From an uncultured Collinsella sp. (GTDB taxonomy: Bacteria; Actinomycetota; Coriobacteriia; Coriobacteriales; Coriobacteriaceae), in assembly GCA_937969105.1 (NCBI GenBank), contig CALBUZ010000140.1, positions 1 to 27,841 on the forward strand: a stretch of DNA of 27,841 bases. The letters are read 5' to 3'. The notes beneath the pieces were generated by a model. That model searched no databases. It worked only from the letters and a program-made list of their open reading frames with translations, and was not told the DNA's origin. The position numbers and the translations under genes are program-made. Each line of letters begins with the position of its first letter. Positions within the stretch are counted from its first letter, which is position 1. Shown here piece after piece: positions 1-7,876 of this stretch.

Positions 1-228
1 ATGATGGTCTTCTACTAGTCGGGTCAGACCACCGGTCATGATATAGTGCGAGCGTTTGGGCACACCAAATTAACCGTCAAGTCTAAGACTATGCGCGGCG
101 ACAAGGTCGAGATGGCCGTCGAGGTGTTCTCGGACGGCGTTGACATGCCCTATGCGGACGCGATTCGCGCGCTCGACGGCGTTGAGGACCTGACGCTCAT
201 CCAGTACAACGGTGAATACCACGGCTAG
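1..228 (+). pseudogene. DUF4956 family protein, C-terminal part with in-frame stop
   Basis: The last ~70 codons resemble the cytoplasmic C-terminal domain of DUF4956 membrane proteins: a basic strand (KLTVKSKTMRG), an acidic strand, and the typical ending LIQYNGEYHG before TAG. The N-terminal membrane helices of the family are absent and would lie left of the window. Reading the same frame back to base 1 gives MMVFY, then TAG at 16-18, then the conserved domain. The frame therefore looks open on both sides of one stop codon, consistent with a nonsense mutation. A GTG at 46 could restart translation but has no clear ribosome binding site. Only five codons upstream of the stop are visible, so a frameshift or junction outside the window cannot be excluded. 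Family assignment is by recall of the family C-terminus. Confidence 0.5.
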
Positions 229-398
229 AACCCTAGCGAGCAGGTTGCACAAAGAGGGGCGCTCGCTGACGTTTGCTCGACCTGGGTGGGCCGATTTGGT
301 TCACATGCCGTCTTCACGGGTATTATGGTGAAAGGATGGCTTGCGTGACGCTGACCGCATGACGGCCCTTCAGGCCATGGGCTACGATGTGCTTGGTA
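229..398. other. Spacer with possible truncated ORF before the IS
   Basis: No complete gene is visible between the DUF4956 fragment and the insertion sequence. A plus-strand frame opens after a TGA at 329-331, carries LRDADRMTALQAMGYDVLG, and runs into the IS end, closing inside it near 470. A TTG at 341 with an AAAGGA upstream could be its start, and a TATTAT at 321-326 with TTGGTT at 296-301 (19-base spacing) could be a weak promoter. This may be the first codons of a gene cut by the IS. I do not recognise the peptide. Confidence 0.3.
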
Positions 399-476
399 GT
401 GTCGAGAAAGTTGGTGTAGCGCCCGGTCCGAAGCGAGTCGGCCTTGCGTCCTGCAATCTGGAATACGGTTGATATC

Positions 477-1757
477 CTATGCCGCCTCGACCCTGTCCGC
501 AAGCTCGAGGCCGGACTCGAGCATCTTCCTGGCCTCCGCCTCAAGCCGCGCCCACTCGACGTGACCGTCGATTCCCCGAGTGCGCCCGTCGTCGTAGAGC
601 TCGTTCATCCTCGCCTCCGAGAAGTACCTGGACTCCTGCCATATCTCGTCCTGCTCGCACATGACCGCGCCCGCGAGCCGCACCAGCGAGCCTGTGGAGG
701 GGAACACCTGCACGACGCGCGACCTGCGCTTTATCTCCCGGTTGGTCCTCTCCTGCACGTTGTTGGTGCGCAGGCGCTTCCAGTGGGCCGGCGGAAAGTC
801 GAGGTAGGCCAGCGCGTCGGGCTCGGCCTCCTCCAGCACAGCCGCCGCCCTCGGGCAGCACCCCTCCAGCATGTCGCACGCCGCGTGGTACATGGCCGTC
901 ACGGTGGCGGCGTCGCGCCCGCGGAACACCTGCGACACGATCCTGCCCACGCGGCGCCTGAGCTGCCAGGAGCCGGCCTCGCGCATGCAGTCGCGCATGA
1001 GGTGGACCGCGCAGCGCTGCCACGCGGCGCCCTGGAAGACCTCGCCGAGCGCCCGGACGAGCCCCGGGTGGGCGTCCGAGACGACGAGCCGCACGCCCGC
1101 CGCCCCGCGCGAGCGGATGGCCCGCAGGAAGGCGAGCCACGAGTCGTAGGACTCGGTGTCGACCACGTCGACGCCCAGGACGCGCCTCCAGCCGCCCGCA
1201 TCGCAGCCGATGGCGGTGACCACGGCGGTGGAGGCGACGCGCCCCTCGCGGCGGCACTTGACGTAGGTCGCGTCGAGCCAGACGTAGGGCACCGGCGAGC
1301 CGTCGAGGGGCCTTGCGCAGAGCTCCTCGATGTCGGCGTCCAGGCTCGAGGCGATTGCGCTCACCTGGTCCTTCGAGAGCCTGGAGACGCCCATCTTCTC
1401 GGCCACCCTCTGCACCTTGCGGGTGCTCGTGCCCGTGGCGTACATCTCGGCGACGGCGGCGACGAGGGCGCGGTCGACGCGCTGGTAGCGCTCGAGCACG
1501 TCCTCCGGGAAGAAGCTGCCGGAGCGCAGCTTGGGGATGCGCAGCGTCAGCGTGCCGACGCAGGTGGCGAGCGACCTCTCGCGGTAGCCGTTTCGGCTGT
1601 TCGCCCCGCCACCGCAGAGCTGGTCGGCCTCGGCGTCCATCACGGCGTTCACGACCTGCTCGGCGAGCCTGCGAAGCAGCTCCTGCATGTCGATGGCGCC
1701 GTCATCGAAACGGGGCATGGCGAGCATGTCCGGCGTCGGGTCTGATAAGATTTCCAT
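477..1757 (-). CDS. IS256 family (mutator type) transposase
   Basis: A 426-residue protein of normal length for the family. It is a DDE transposase that cuts and joins the element ends. The central signature is clear: LDATYVKCRREG holds the first catalytic Asp, LVVSDAHPGL the second, and NNVQERTNREIKRR the Glu. Between the second Asp and the Glu lies WQRCAVHLMRD, the mutator-family block with Trp, Cys and His. The ATG at 1757 is preceded by an AGGAC-containing stretch and starts MEILSDPTPDM. The frame is uninterrupted, so the enzyme may be active. A long antisense frame covers most of the gene and is a composition artefact. Its very high GC third positions are similar to the neighbours, so codon use alone does not mark it as foreign. 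Confidence 0.93.
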   Translation of the reverse strand: MEILSDPTPDMLAMPRFDDGAIDMQELLRRLAEQVVNAVMDAEADQLCGGGANSRNGYRERSLATCVGTLTLRIPKLRSGSFFPEDVLERYQRVDRALVAAVAEMYATGTSTRKVQRVAEKMGVSRLSKDQVSAIASSLDADIEELCARPLDGSPVPYVWLDATYVKCRREGRVASTAVVTAIGCDAGGWRRVLGVDVVDTESYDSWLAFLRAIRSRGAAGVRLVVSDAHPGLVRALGEVFQGAAWQRCAVHLMRDCMREAGSWQLRRRVGRIVSQVFRGRDAATVTAMYHAACDMLEGCCPRAAAVLEEAEPDALAYLDFPPAHWKRLRTNNVQERTNREIKRRSRVVQVFPSTGSLVRLAGAVMCEQDEIWQESRYFSEARMNELYDDGRTRGIDGHVEWARLEAEARKMLESGLELADRVEAA

Positions 1758-1803
1758 AGCGGTCTTCGTCCTTTCCTAGAACCTGTTGTTGTGGTGATTT
1801 CAG

Positions 1804-1829
1804 ATTCTAGGACGAAGGCCGTCCTTCGT
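1804..1829. repeat. Hairpin upstream of the transposase
   Basis: ACGAAGG and CCTTCGT form a 7-bp hairpin around 1812-1829. TTCTAGGA (1804-1811) pairs with an earlier TCCTAGAA (1773-1780). These nested inverted repeats lie between the transposase start and the right end of the element. They could block read-through transcription into the transposase or act as transposase-binding subrepeats; both roles are inference. Confidence 0.4.
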
Positions 1830-1879
1830 TAAACGAGCGCTAGGGTGTCACCCTTACACCAACATTTTCGACGCGATCG

Positions 1880-3085
1880 GCGTTTTTCTATGGCGGCCTG
1901 TCCAGGCGCAAAAATGTCATCAACACCATGCTTATGTGCTTTTGCGCCATTGGCCTGGTTGGTGTGCTGTGGATTGTTGCCGGCTGGTCTCTGGCCTATG
2001 GCGGCGACGGTTCCAGCTCGTTTATTGGAGGCCTTGACCAGCTGCTGTGCCTGCCGGTACTCAACCAGGTGCTGCAGGCGGCCGAGGGCAATGCTGCGGA
2101 CGGTGTCGTCTACCCTCAGATCATCAACATCGCCTTTCAGATGGCGTTTGCCATGATCACTGCTGCTATCGTCACGGGCAGCCTGGCCGGCCGCGTTAAG
2201 TTCGGTGCCATGACGGCCTTCCTGGGCATTTGGCTGCTTGTGGTCTATGCGCCGCTTGCCCACATGGTCTGGGGCGGCGAGGGCTCCTTTATCGGTGACA
2301 TGATCGGCGCGCTCGACTTTGCCGGCGGCGACGTGGTGCACATTTCGTCCGGTCTCACGGGCCTGATTCTCTGCTTAATGCTCGGCCGCCGTCGTGGCTT
2401 TGGCATGGTGAGCTACCGTCCGCATAACGTGCCGTTTGTGGCGCTGGGCGCCGGCCTGCTTTGGTTTGGCTGGTTTGGCTTTAACGGCGGCAGCGAGTTT
2501 AATGCCGACGCCGTTGCGGCACTCGCCATCCTCAACACCGTGACGGCCAGCGCGGCGGGCATGGTCTCGTGGCTTGCCGTCGAGCGCGTGCACACCGGTC
2601 GCCCCACGCTGGTGGGTGCCAGCACCGGTCTGGTTGCGGGTCTTGTGGTGGTCACGCCGGGTGCGGGCTTTGTCGAGCCGTGGGCAGCGCTGGTCATGGG
2701 CCTGATCGTATCGCCCGTCTGCTACCTGGCTATCAGCCATCTTAAGACCAAGTTTGGCTACGACGATGCACTCGATGCGTTTGGTTGCCACGGTATCGGC
2801 GGAATTTTGGGCGGCGTGCTCACGGGCCTGTTCTGTGTGCCGGAGCTTTCGTGGACCGGTAAGGGCGGTCTGTTCTACACGGGCGACGTGTCGCTGCTCA
2901 TCTCGCAGATCTTGGGCATTGTGGTGACGGTCGTCATTGTACTGGTACTCGATTTGGTGATCGCCGCGGTGGTCAAGGCGCTATTCCACGGCAGCCTGCG
3001 CGTGGACGAGGCCGACGAGGCGCTGGGCCTGGATGCGAGTCAGCACGGCGAGAGCGCATATCCTTCGTTCTCCGGACTCGATTAG
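1880..3085 (+). pseudogene. amt: Ammonium transporter Amt, 5'-truncated by the IS
   Basis: The frame from 1880 reads AFFYGGLSRRKNVINTML and continues through typical Amt blocks: WIVAGWSLAYG, GALDFAGGDVVHISSG, LLWFGWFGFNGGSE and DAFGCHGIGGILGGVLTG. The twin histidines of the ammonia pore are present (VHISS and CHGIGG). Amt/MEP proteins are about 400-440 residues with 11 helices and work as trimers in the inner membrane. Here roughly the first 25-30 residues, helix 1 and the extracytoplasmic N-terminus, are missing. The frame is closed by TAG at 1841 just inside the IS. An ATG at 1928 opens a 385-residue frame, but it lies inside the mature sequence and has no ribosome binding site. I conclude a broken gene, although a truncated product from 1928 is formally possible. 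No glnK-type PII gene is visible beside it. Confidence 0.8.
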
Positions 3086-3222
3086 CAGCACGGCTTTCCC
3101 AGGCACCCGACCTTGCCCCTCAAACCGTCGCTTGCGTACAGAAGTACGCGGCGCTCCTCTTTCGGAGCACATTGTCTCGTCAGTCACACGCTCGCTGACT
3201 TTTTAAACACATGGAGGTTCCC
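3086..3222. other. Spacer between amt and the ABC ATPase
   Basis: No gene is seen. A small hairpin GCGTAC-AGAA-GTACGC sits at 3134-3149 without a T-run. The Shine-Dalgarno GGAGG of the next gene is at 3213-3217. Confidence 0.4.
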
Positions 3223-3987
3223 GTGTCCGGAACGGTAATGAATATATCGAACGCGCGTAAGGCGTTTGGCGGCAATGAGGTGCTCAAGGATATCTCGCTC
3301 GAGGTAAAGCGTGGCGAGGTCGTGGCGATTATCGGGCCTTCGGGCGGCGGTAAGTCCACGCTGCTGCGCTGTGCCACGCTGCTCGAGACGCTTGACGGTG
3401 GCTCGCTCTCGTTTGGCGACCTTGCCGTCGCGACGGATGCGGGTTCGGGCGCGGTGTACGCAAAGGGCGATGTACCCAAACAGGCGCGCTCGCGGTTTGG
3501 TCTGGTGTTTCAGAACTACAATCTGTTCCCGCACTATACCGTGATGAAAAACATCACCGATGCACCGATCCGCGTGCTCAAGCGCCCGCGCGAGCAGGCG
3601 GAAGCCCGCGCTCACGAGCTGATTGCGCAAATGGGGCTGACGGGCAACGAGAACAAGGTTCCGTGTGAGCTTTCGGGCGGTCAGCAGCAGCGCGTGAGTA
3701 TTGCCCGCGCCCTGGCGCTCGACCCGGAAATCTTGTTCTTTGACGAGCCGACTTCGGCGCTCGATCCCGAGCTGACGGCCGAGGTGCTGCGTGTCATTAA
3801 AGACCTTGCTGCGCAGAATATGACGATGGTGATCGTGACGCACGCGATGCAGTTTGCCCGCGACGTTGCCGACCGCGTGGTCTTTATGGACGGCGGTCGT
3901 ATTGTCGAGGAGGGGCCTGCCGAGCAGGTTATCGACCATCCGCGCGAGCAGCGTACCCGTGAGTTCTTGAGCCGTATCGAGGGATAG
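3223..3987 (+). CDS. Polar amino-acid type ABC transporter ATP-binding protein
   Basis: A 254-residue cytoplasmic ATPase with all ABC motifs: Walker A GPSGGGKST, Q-loop VFQNYNLFPHYTV, signature LSGGQQQRVSIARAL, Walker B ILFFDEPTSALDPE and the H-loop VTHAM. The Q-loop wording (QNYNLFPH) and the SALDPEL element match the GlnQ/HisP/ArtP group that energises polar amino-acid uptake. I chose GTG 3223 because a perfect GGAGG lies five bases before it; an ATG at 3211 would have that Shine-Dalgarno inside its own coding region. No permease or solute-binding gene is adjacent, so partners must be elsewhere or lost. An intrinsic terminator follows directly. The substrate cannot be read from the ATPase alone. 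Confidence 0.85.
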   Translation: MSGTVMNISNARKAFGGNEVLKDISLEVKRGEVVAIIGPSGGGKSTLLRCATLLETLDGGSLSFGDLAVATDAGSGAVYAKGDVPKQARSRFGLVFQNYNLFPHYTVMKNITDAPIRVLKRPREQAEARAHELIAQMGLTGNENKVPCELSGGQQQRVSIARALALDPEILFFDEPTSALDPELTAEVLRVIKDLAAQNMTMVIVTHAMQFARDVADRVVFMDGGRIVEEGPAEQVIDHPREQRTREFLSRIEG

Positions 3988-4020
3988 GCTCAGCTATTTA
4001 TTCAACTGTTTATTGAGGCG

Positions 4021-4056
4021 AAACCGCCGCAGGTCTTATGATCTGCGGCGGTTTTT
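4021..4056 (+). terminator. Intrinsic terminator after the ABC ATPase
   Basis: AAACCGCCGCAG (4021-4032) pairs perfectly with CTGCGGCGGTTT (4043-4054) around a 10-base loop, and the 3' arm runs into a run of five T. A textbook rho-independent terminator. Confidence 0.9.
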
Positions 4057-4292
4057 GCATCCGTGGGGTTCAATAATTGCCTCGCAAGCTCGCCCCTTCC
4101 TCTCGCCGCCTGTATTCATACGTGCGCCGAAAGGTGTGCATGGACAGTCGCCTGTGAGGGTAGGGTGGTGGCATAGGACATTTGGAGGGTGAGTCGGCTC
4201 GGCTGCCGACCATGCTGCTCCCGGGACGGCATCGACCGCGAACTCTCCCCGTTGGCGTCGCGCATCGCGCGCGACCCTGCAAGGAGGTCATC
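4057..4292 (+). promoter_or_regulatory. Leader region of the EF-G-like gene
   Basis: About 235 bases without a supported gene precede the EF-G-like start. Two small hairpins occur: GTCGGC/GCCGAC at 4193-4210 and GTCGCGC/GCGCGAC at 4257-4275. The second ends six bases before a perfect AAGGAGGT Shine-Dalgarno at 4281-4288. A frame is open upstream from 4182, but the strong Shine-Dalgarno places the start at 4293. No convincing promoter hexamers were found. Confidence 0.4.
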
Positions 4293-6368
4293 ATGGGTGC
4301 TCCCAAGACCGGCAACGTAAGGAACGTGGTGCTCGTAGGCCAAGGCGGGGTGGGCAAGACTTCACTCGCCGAGGCCATGCTCCACCTTTCCGGTAAGACC
4401 GCCCGCCTGGGTGGCCACGACGGCACCAAGCCCACGCTCGACTATGACCCCGAAGAGGTCAAGCGTTCATTCTCCATCTCGACGACCATCGCGCCGATCG
4501 ACTGGAAGGGCGCCCGCATCAACGTGCTCGATGCTCCGTGCTATCCCGATTTTATCGGCGACGCCTTTGCTGCGATGAGCGTTTGCGAGACGGCGCTGTT
4601 TGTGGTCGACGCCGAGGCCGGCCCGCAGCCAACGACGGTCAAGCTCTGGTATGCCGCCGAGGACCTGCGCCTGGCGCGTGCGGTGTTCGTAAACCGCCTG
4701 TCGCGTCCCGAGGCCAGCTTTGCGACCACGATGGACCTGCTGCAGGAGCGCTTTGGCACGCGCCTAGGCGCCGTGACCCTCCCCTGGGGCGAGGGCGAGG
4801 ACTTTAACGGCATCATCGACCTGGTGCGCATGAAGGCGCGCCATTGCAACGGCACCGAGGCCGTTGAGTCGGAGATTCCCGAGGAGTATCGTGCCCAGGC
4901 CGAGGAAGCCCATGACCATCTGTGCGAGCTGGTGGCCGAGGCTGACGACGAACTGATGATGAAGTACTTGGAAGGCGAGGAGACGCTGACGCAGGAGGAG
5001 CTCGAAGGCCTGCTGTCGAAAGCGATCGCCGAGCGCATCTTTGTGCCGGTCTTTGCGGGCGATTGCATTAAGGAACAGGGCGTCAACTCGCTGATGGACG
5101 ACATCGCCACGTACTTCCCGGCGCCGACTGACTACGGCGAGATGCCGCTCATCGACGGCGACTCGCTCAAGATCTCGAGTGACGATGACCGTCCGGTGGC
5201 ATTTGTGTTTAAGACGCTGGCCGATCCGCAGCAGGGCCGCATCAGCTTTATCAAGGTGCTGACGGGCACGCTTGAGCCGGGCCTTGAGCTGATCAACGCG
5301 CGCACCCGCAAGAGCGATCGTCTGGCTCACCTGTATGTGATGTGCGGCCGCGACATGACCGAGGTCGGTCACGCCTATGCCGGCGATATCATCGTGGCGC
5401 CCAAGCTGGCGGCCGAGACGGGCGATACGCTCTCGATTACTGGCAAGGTCGAGGCTGCGGCGTTTAAGTTCCCCAACTCGCAGTACCGCATCGCCATCGA
5501 GGCCGAGAACCGCGGCGACGAGGAGAAGCTCTACACGTTTATCGAGAAGGCCTGCAAGGCCGATCCGACCATGAGCATCGATCGTGACGAGGAGACCGGC
5601 CAGACCATCATTTCGGCGGTGGGTGAGGCGCAGGTTTCGGTGCTGCTCAACCGTTTGGAGGATCGTGCCAAGGTCGTGGCCAAAAGCGTGCCGATCCGCA
5701 TTCCGTATCGCGAGACCATCCGCCGCACGGCGAGTGCCCAGGGCCGCCACAAGAAGCAGACTGGCGGTGCCGGTCAGTATGGCGACTGCTGGCTGCGCGT
5801 TGAGCCGCTCATTGGACCCGACGGCACGAGCGATGGCTATGAGTTTGTGGACGAGGTCGTAGGCGGCCGCATTCCGCGCTCGCTGATCCCCGCCGTGGAC
5901 AAGGGCGTCCAGGAGACCATGAAGGACGGCATCATTGCCGGCTACCCGCTTACGGGCATTCGCGTCGCGGTGTACGATGGCTCGTATCACAGCGTCGACT
6001 CCAACGAGATGGCGTTTCGCGCGGCGGCTCGCATCGGCCTGCGCAAGGCATGTGCCGATGCCGACCCGGTGGTGCTGGAGCCCATCGAGGAAATCACGGT
6101 GACTATCCCCGAGAGCTACGCCGGCGCCGTGATGGGCGACATCTCGGCATCGCGCGGTCGCGTGACGGGCATGGAGACCGATGAACGCGGCGATACCGTT
6201 GTTATTGCCCAGGCGCCGCTGGCCGAGCTGACGGATTATTCGACGCGCCTGCGCTCTATCACGCGCGGCACAGGCGACTTTACCATGAAGCCCGCAGGCT
6301 ATGAGCAGGTGCCTTATGACGTTCAAGCCAAGCTGGTCGAGCGCTATGAGGAGGGCCGTGCCAAGTAG
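4293..6368 (+). CDS. EF-G-like translation GTPase (EF-G2 type) with degenerate G motifs
   Basis: A 691-residue protein with the five-domain plan of elongation factor G, closest by recall to the elongation factor G-like EF-G2 group. The domain IV and V region is recognisable (SAQGRHKKQTGGAGQYGD, then GGRIPRSLIPAVDKG, then GDISASRGRVTGME). The GTPase motifs are altered. G1 is GQGGVGKT (residues 16-23). G3 is DAPCYPDF (80-87) instead of DTPGHxDF, so the catalytic His position is Tyr. G4 is NRLSR (134-138) instead of NKxDR, losing Lys and the guanine-selecting Asp. Domain IV suggests it can still enter the ribosomal A-site, but GTP hydrolysis or nucleotide choice may differ. The start at 4293 follows AAGGAGGT. 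Monocistronic with its own terminator. Probably not the housekeeping fusA, which usually sits with rpsL/rpsG/tuf. Confidence 0.88.
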   Translation: MGAPKTGNVRNVVLVGQGGVGKTSLAEAMLHLSGKTARLGGHDGTKPTLDYDPEEVKRSFSISTTIAPIDWKGARINVLDAPCYPDFIGDAFAAMSVCETALFVVDAEAGPQPTTVKLWYAAEDLRLARAVFVNRLSRPEASFATTMDLLQERFGTRLGAVTLPWGEGEDFNGIIDLVRMKARHCNGTEAVESEIPEEYRAQAEEAHDHLCELVAEADDELMMKYLEGEETLTQEELEGLLSKAIAERIFVPVFAGDCIKEQGVNSLMDDIATYFPAPTDYGEMPLIDGDSLKISSDDDRPVAFVFKTLADPQQGRISFIKVLTGTLEPGLELINARTRKSDRLAHLYVMCGRDMTEVGHAYAGDIIVAPKLAAETGDTLSITGKVEAAAFKFPNSQYRIAIEAENRGDEEKLYTFIEKACKADPTMSIDRDEETGQTIISAVGEAQVSVLLNRLEDRAKVVAKSVPIRIPYRETIRRTASAQGRHKKQTGGAGQYGDCWLRVEPLIGPDGTSDGYEFVDEVVGGRIPRSLIPAVDKGVQETMKDGIIAGYPLTGIRVAVYDGSYHSVDSNEMAFRAAARIGLRKACADADPVVLEPIEEITVTIPESYAGAVMGDISASRGRVTGMETDERGDTVVIAQAPLAELTDYSTRLRSITRGTGDFTMKPAGYEQVPYDVQAKLVERYEEGRAK

Positions 6369-6403
6369 CGCGTGGCTTTGCCTGTAATGTGGGCGCTGGC
6401 GAA

Positions 6404-6437
6404 AAGGCCGCCCTGGGTAACCGGGGCGGCCTTATTT
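6404..6437 (+). terminator. Intrinsic terminator after the EF-G-like gene
   Basis: AAGGCCGCCC (6404-6413) pairs with GGGCGGCCTT (6424-6433); a short T-rich tail ATTT follows. It lies in the convergent gap before the minus-strand nuclease and may serve both strands. Confidence 0.75.
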
Positions 6438-6439
6438 GA

Positions 6440-6478
6440 TCCCTTGGGGACGGAGGAAAACGGATCATTTTTTGGGTT
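6440..6478. repeat. GGGGACGGAGG intergenic element
   Basis: The segment holds TTGGGGACGGAGGAAAACGG followed by ATCATTTTTTGGG. It resembles the GGGACAGG-core elements found elsewhere in this window and lies, like them, between genes. On the minus strand it is immediately downstream of the nuclease gene. Assignment to a repeat family is inference; only one copy of this exact form is present here. Confidence 0.35.
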
Positions 6479-6497
6479 ACGGGCGGCGCGGTCGGCA

Positions 6498-7481
6498 CTA
6501 GTCTCCGGATGCCTGGTTGCGGCCGGTGGCGTAGTCGATCTGCACGTGCGGCTGCAGGTTGTAGCAGTACACGTGGAAGCAGAGGGTCTTGCCGTGGTCC
6601 TCGACCGATTGAGCCTCAAGGCGCACGCCGCGGCAGACAAGCTCCTCTTCGTTATACATGGGCGTGACGCGGTAGAGCACATGGTTGCCCGTGTCGCGGA
6701 TGTAGTTAAGAATCTGCTCTTCAAACGGCAGCATGCCCGTCTCGTTGAGATAGCGCGTGCCGGTGAGGAGATTCTTGCGGTTGGCGTTTTCGCCGCAGAG
6801 TGACCAGGCGATGAGGTGGCAGCGGTTGTAGAGGCTCTGGCCTGGAATAAAGTCGTAGCGCTGCTGGTGCCAACCGGCAGGATGGATACGCGAGATATCG
6901 CCGCGCTTTCCCTGTCCGAGCGACTCGGGGCCTACGCAGGCGAGCGCCTTGCGAGTGCGGCCCAGGCTGTCGAGCTTGGAGAATTTCTTAAAGCAGCCCT
7001 CTTCGGTGGCACGCTCATACTCGTCGAGCGTGAACGACGGCATGCCCAACGGGTGCGTGCTGTCGGCGCGAAGGGCAACGTAGGGGTTGCCGGCGTAGTC
7101 GGGAATACTGCTGAGATAAACACCGCGGGCGCGGGCGAGATCGGGGTTTTCGACCTCGTCGATGGGGGTGGCGGCACTATCCGCAGAGGCAGCGTCGCCG
7201 GTGTCGGTTGCGGCGGATTCAGGGCCATCGCCAGAGTCTTGGCTATTTTGAGAGTCCTCGGAGCTCGCTGTTCCCGATTCGAGTCGGGCAACCAGGTCTG
7301 CCTCGTCGTCGGTGCGGCTGGGACTCTCGTTTTGTTTTTCGGCCAGAGCTGCTGCCTGCTCATCGCTTTGCGGCGACAACAGCTTGGGCGCTCCGTCGAG
7401 CGACCCTGTGAACAGCGCAAACCCCAGCACCACGGCGGTGCCGATGGAAAGTACTTGCTTGTAGGCGGACTTGCGCGACAT
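6498..7481 (-). CDS. Secreted DNA/RNA non-specific endonuclease
   Basis: A 327-residue protein with an N-terminal hydrophobic segment (about residues 9-26) serving as signal peptide or anchor. A long Asp/Glu/Ser-rich linker follows to about 130, then a C-terminal nuclease domain. The domain carries LYNRCHLIAWSL (217-228), the beta-beta-alpha-metal active site in the NRxHLIA form, with His222 as likely general base. It continues with ENANRKNLLTGTRYLN and GMLPFEEQI, as in Gram-positive DNA-entry/EndA-like nucleases. Such enzymes degrade extracellular nucleic acid or assist uptake. AGGAG lies seven bases before ATG 7481. No competence genes are nearby, so the biological role is open. Confidence 0.85.
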   Translation of the reverse strand: MSRKSAYKQVLSIGTAVVLGFALFTGSLDGAPKLLSPQSDEQAAALAEKQNESPSRTDDEADLVARLESGTASSEDSQNSQDSGDGPESAATDTGDAASADSAATPIDEVENPDLARARGVYLSSIPDYAGNPYVALRADSTHPLGMPSFTLDEYERATEEGCFKKFSKLDSLGRTRKALACVGPESLGQGKRGDISRIHPAGWHQQRYDFIPGQSLYNRCHLIAWSLCGENANRKNLLTGTRYLNETGMLPFEEQILNYIRDTGNHVLYRVTPMYNEEELVCRGVRLEAQSVEDHGKTLCFHVYCYNLQPHVQIDYATGRNQASGD

Positions 7482-7634
7482 TGCGGCTCCTGGATGGACG
7501 GTTGGGAATCTACCAGTCTAGCAGGAGCCGGCAGGGGCCGTTCTGTCGAACAAATACTTAAGATTTGGGATAGACGCTACTGATTCATTTGCCTCATATG
7601 GAGCTGCGGCGGTTGTGCATATGGAGCTATTCGG
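7482..7634. other. Upstream region of the nuclease gene
   Basis: No gene seen. It contains the nuclease ribosome binding site and presumably its promoter. ATATGGAGCT occurs twice (around 7597 and 7619), a short direct repeat of unknown meaning. Confidence 0.3.
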
Positions 7635-7700
7635 CGTTTCCCCAGATAATACCTGCCAAAACAAACCTGTCCCTTATTGGCACGTCCCTTATTGGCAGGT
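7635..7700 (-). repeat. Dispersed repeat A, copy 1 (with 15-bp tandem duplication)
   Basis: Read on the minus strand, the element contains AATAAGGGACAGGTTTGTTT flanked by ACCTGCCA and TGGCAGGT arms, followed by ATCTGGGGAAACG. It matches the plus-strand copy at 10870-10922 almost base for base. This copy carries an internal duplication: GTCCCTTATTGGCA occurs at 7669-7682 and again at 7684-7697. The element lies between the nuclease and larE. Confidence 0.75.
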
Positions 7701-7754
7701 CAGTTAACGCAGTCCAGGTTGAGCATATGCGAGCGAGCGGGCTCCGGGTGCGGT

Positions 7755-7819
7755 AAGGTGACGTGAAACAAGCGGGCGCTGACCTTTTGGTCGCGCCCGT
7801 GAAGTTGAACGTCAGATTG
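7755..7819 (+). repeat. Dispersed repeat C, copy 1
   Basis: A 65-base element matching 20165-20229 at about 58 of 65 positions, starting AAGGTGACGTGAAA and ending TTGAACGTCAGATTG in both. Its centre folds as GGGCGC-TGACC-loop-GGTC-GCGCCC with a bulged T. It lies downstream of the 3' end of the minus-strand larE gene, as copy 2 lies downstream of the nitroreductase gene. Confidence 0.8.
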
Positions 7820-7849
7820 CCGTGCCCGGAGCCTGCGCAGCGCCGGGCA

Positions 7850-7876
7850 GTTGCGCCGTTTGTAAAACGGCGCAAC
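7850..7876 (-). terminator. Hairpin directly after the larE stop
   Basis: GTTGCGCCGTT (7850-7860) and AACGGCGCAAC (7866-7876) form an 11-bp perfect stem with a 5-base loop touching the larE stop codon. There is no T-run on the minus strand, so it is either a weak terminator or an mRNA 3'-end stabiliser. Confidence 0.5.

Larger units (their letters stand above)
399..1874 (-). mobile_element. IS256-family insertion sequence
   Basis: A single mutator-type transposase gene is flanked by imperfect inverted repeats. Bases 399-418 match the reverse complement of 1855-1874 at 17 of 20 positions, sharing the block GTTGGTGTA. A second inner pair (442-465 against 1794-1818) shares CGTCCT and AATCTG. 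The ends are inferred from these repeats and from where homology to the ammonium transporter resumes, near 1880. No 8-9 bp target duplication is visible: the flank GCTTGGTA on the left differs from GATCGGCG on the right. IS256 elements normally duplicate 8-9 bp, so deletion or recombination after insertion is likely. Exact ends are uncertain by some bases. Confidence 0.6.

Noticed and set aside
444..1745. 433-codon open frame on the plus strand opposite the transposase
   Set aside because: It is the antisense of a clear IS256 transposase; the peptide is His/Arg/Ala-rich without domains and arises from GC-rich third positions.
4764..6326. 520-codon open frame opposite the EF-G-like gene
   Set aside because: Antisense shadow with no recognisable domain or ribosome binding site.
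7627..7875. 82-codon minus-strand frame between nuclease and larE
   Set aside because: It lies wholly within repeats A and C; the peptide pieces are repeat translations, not a gene.
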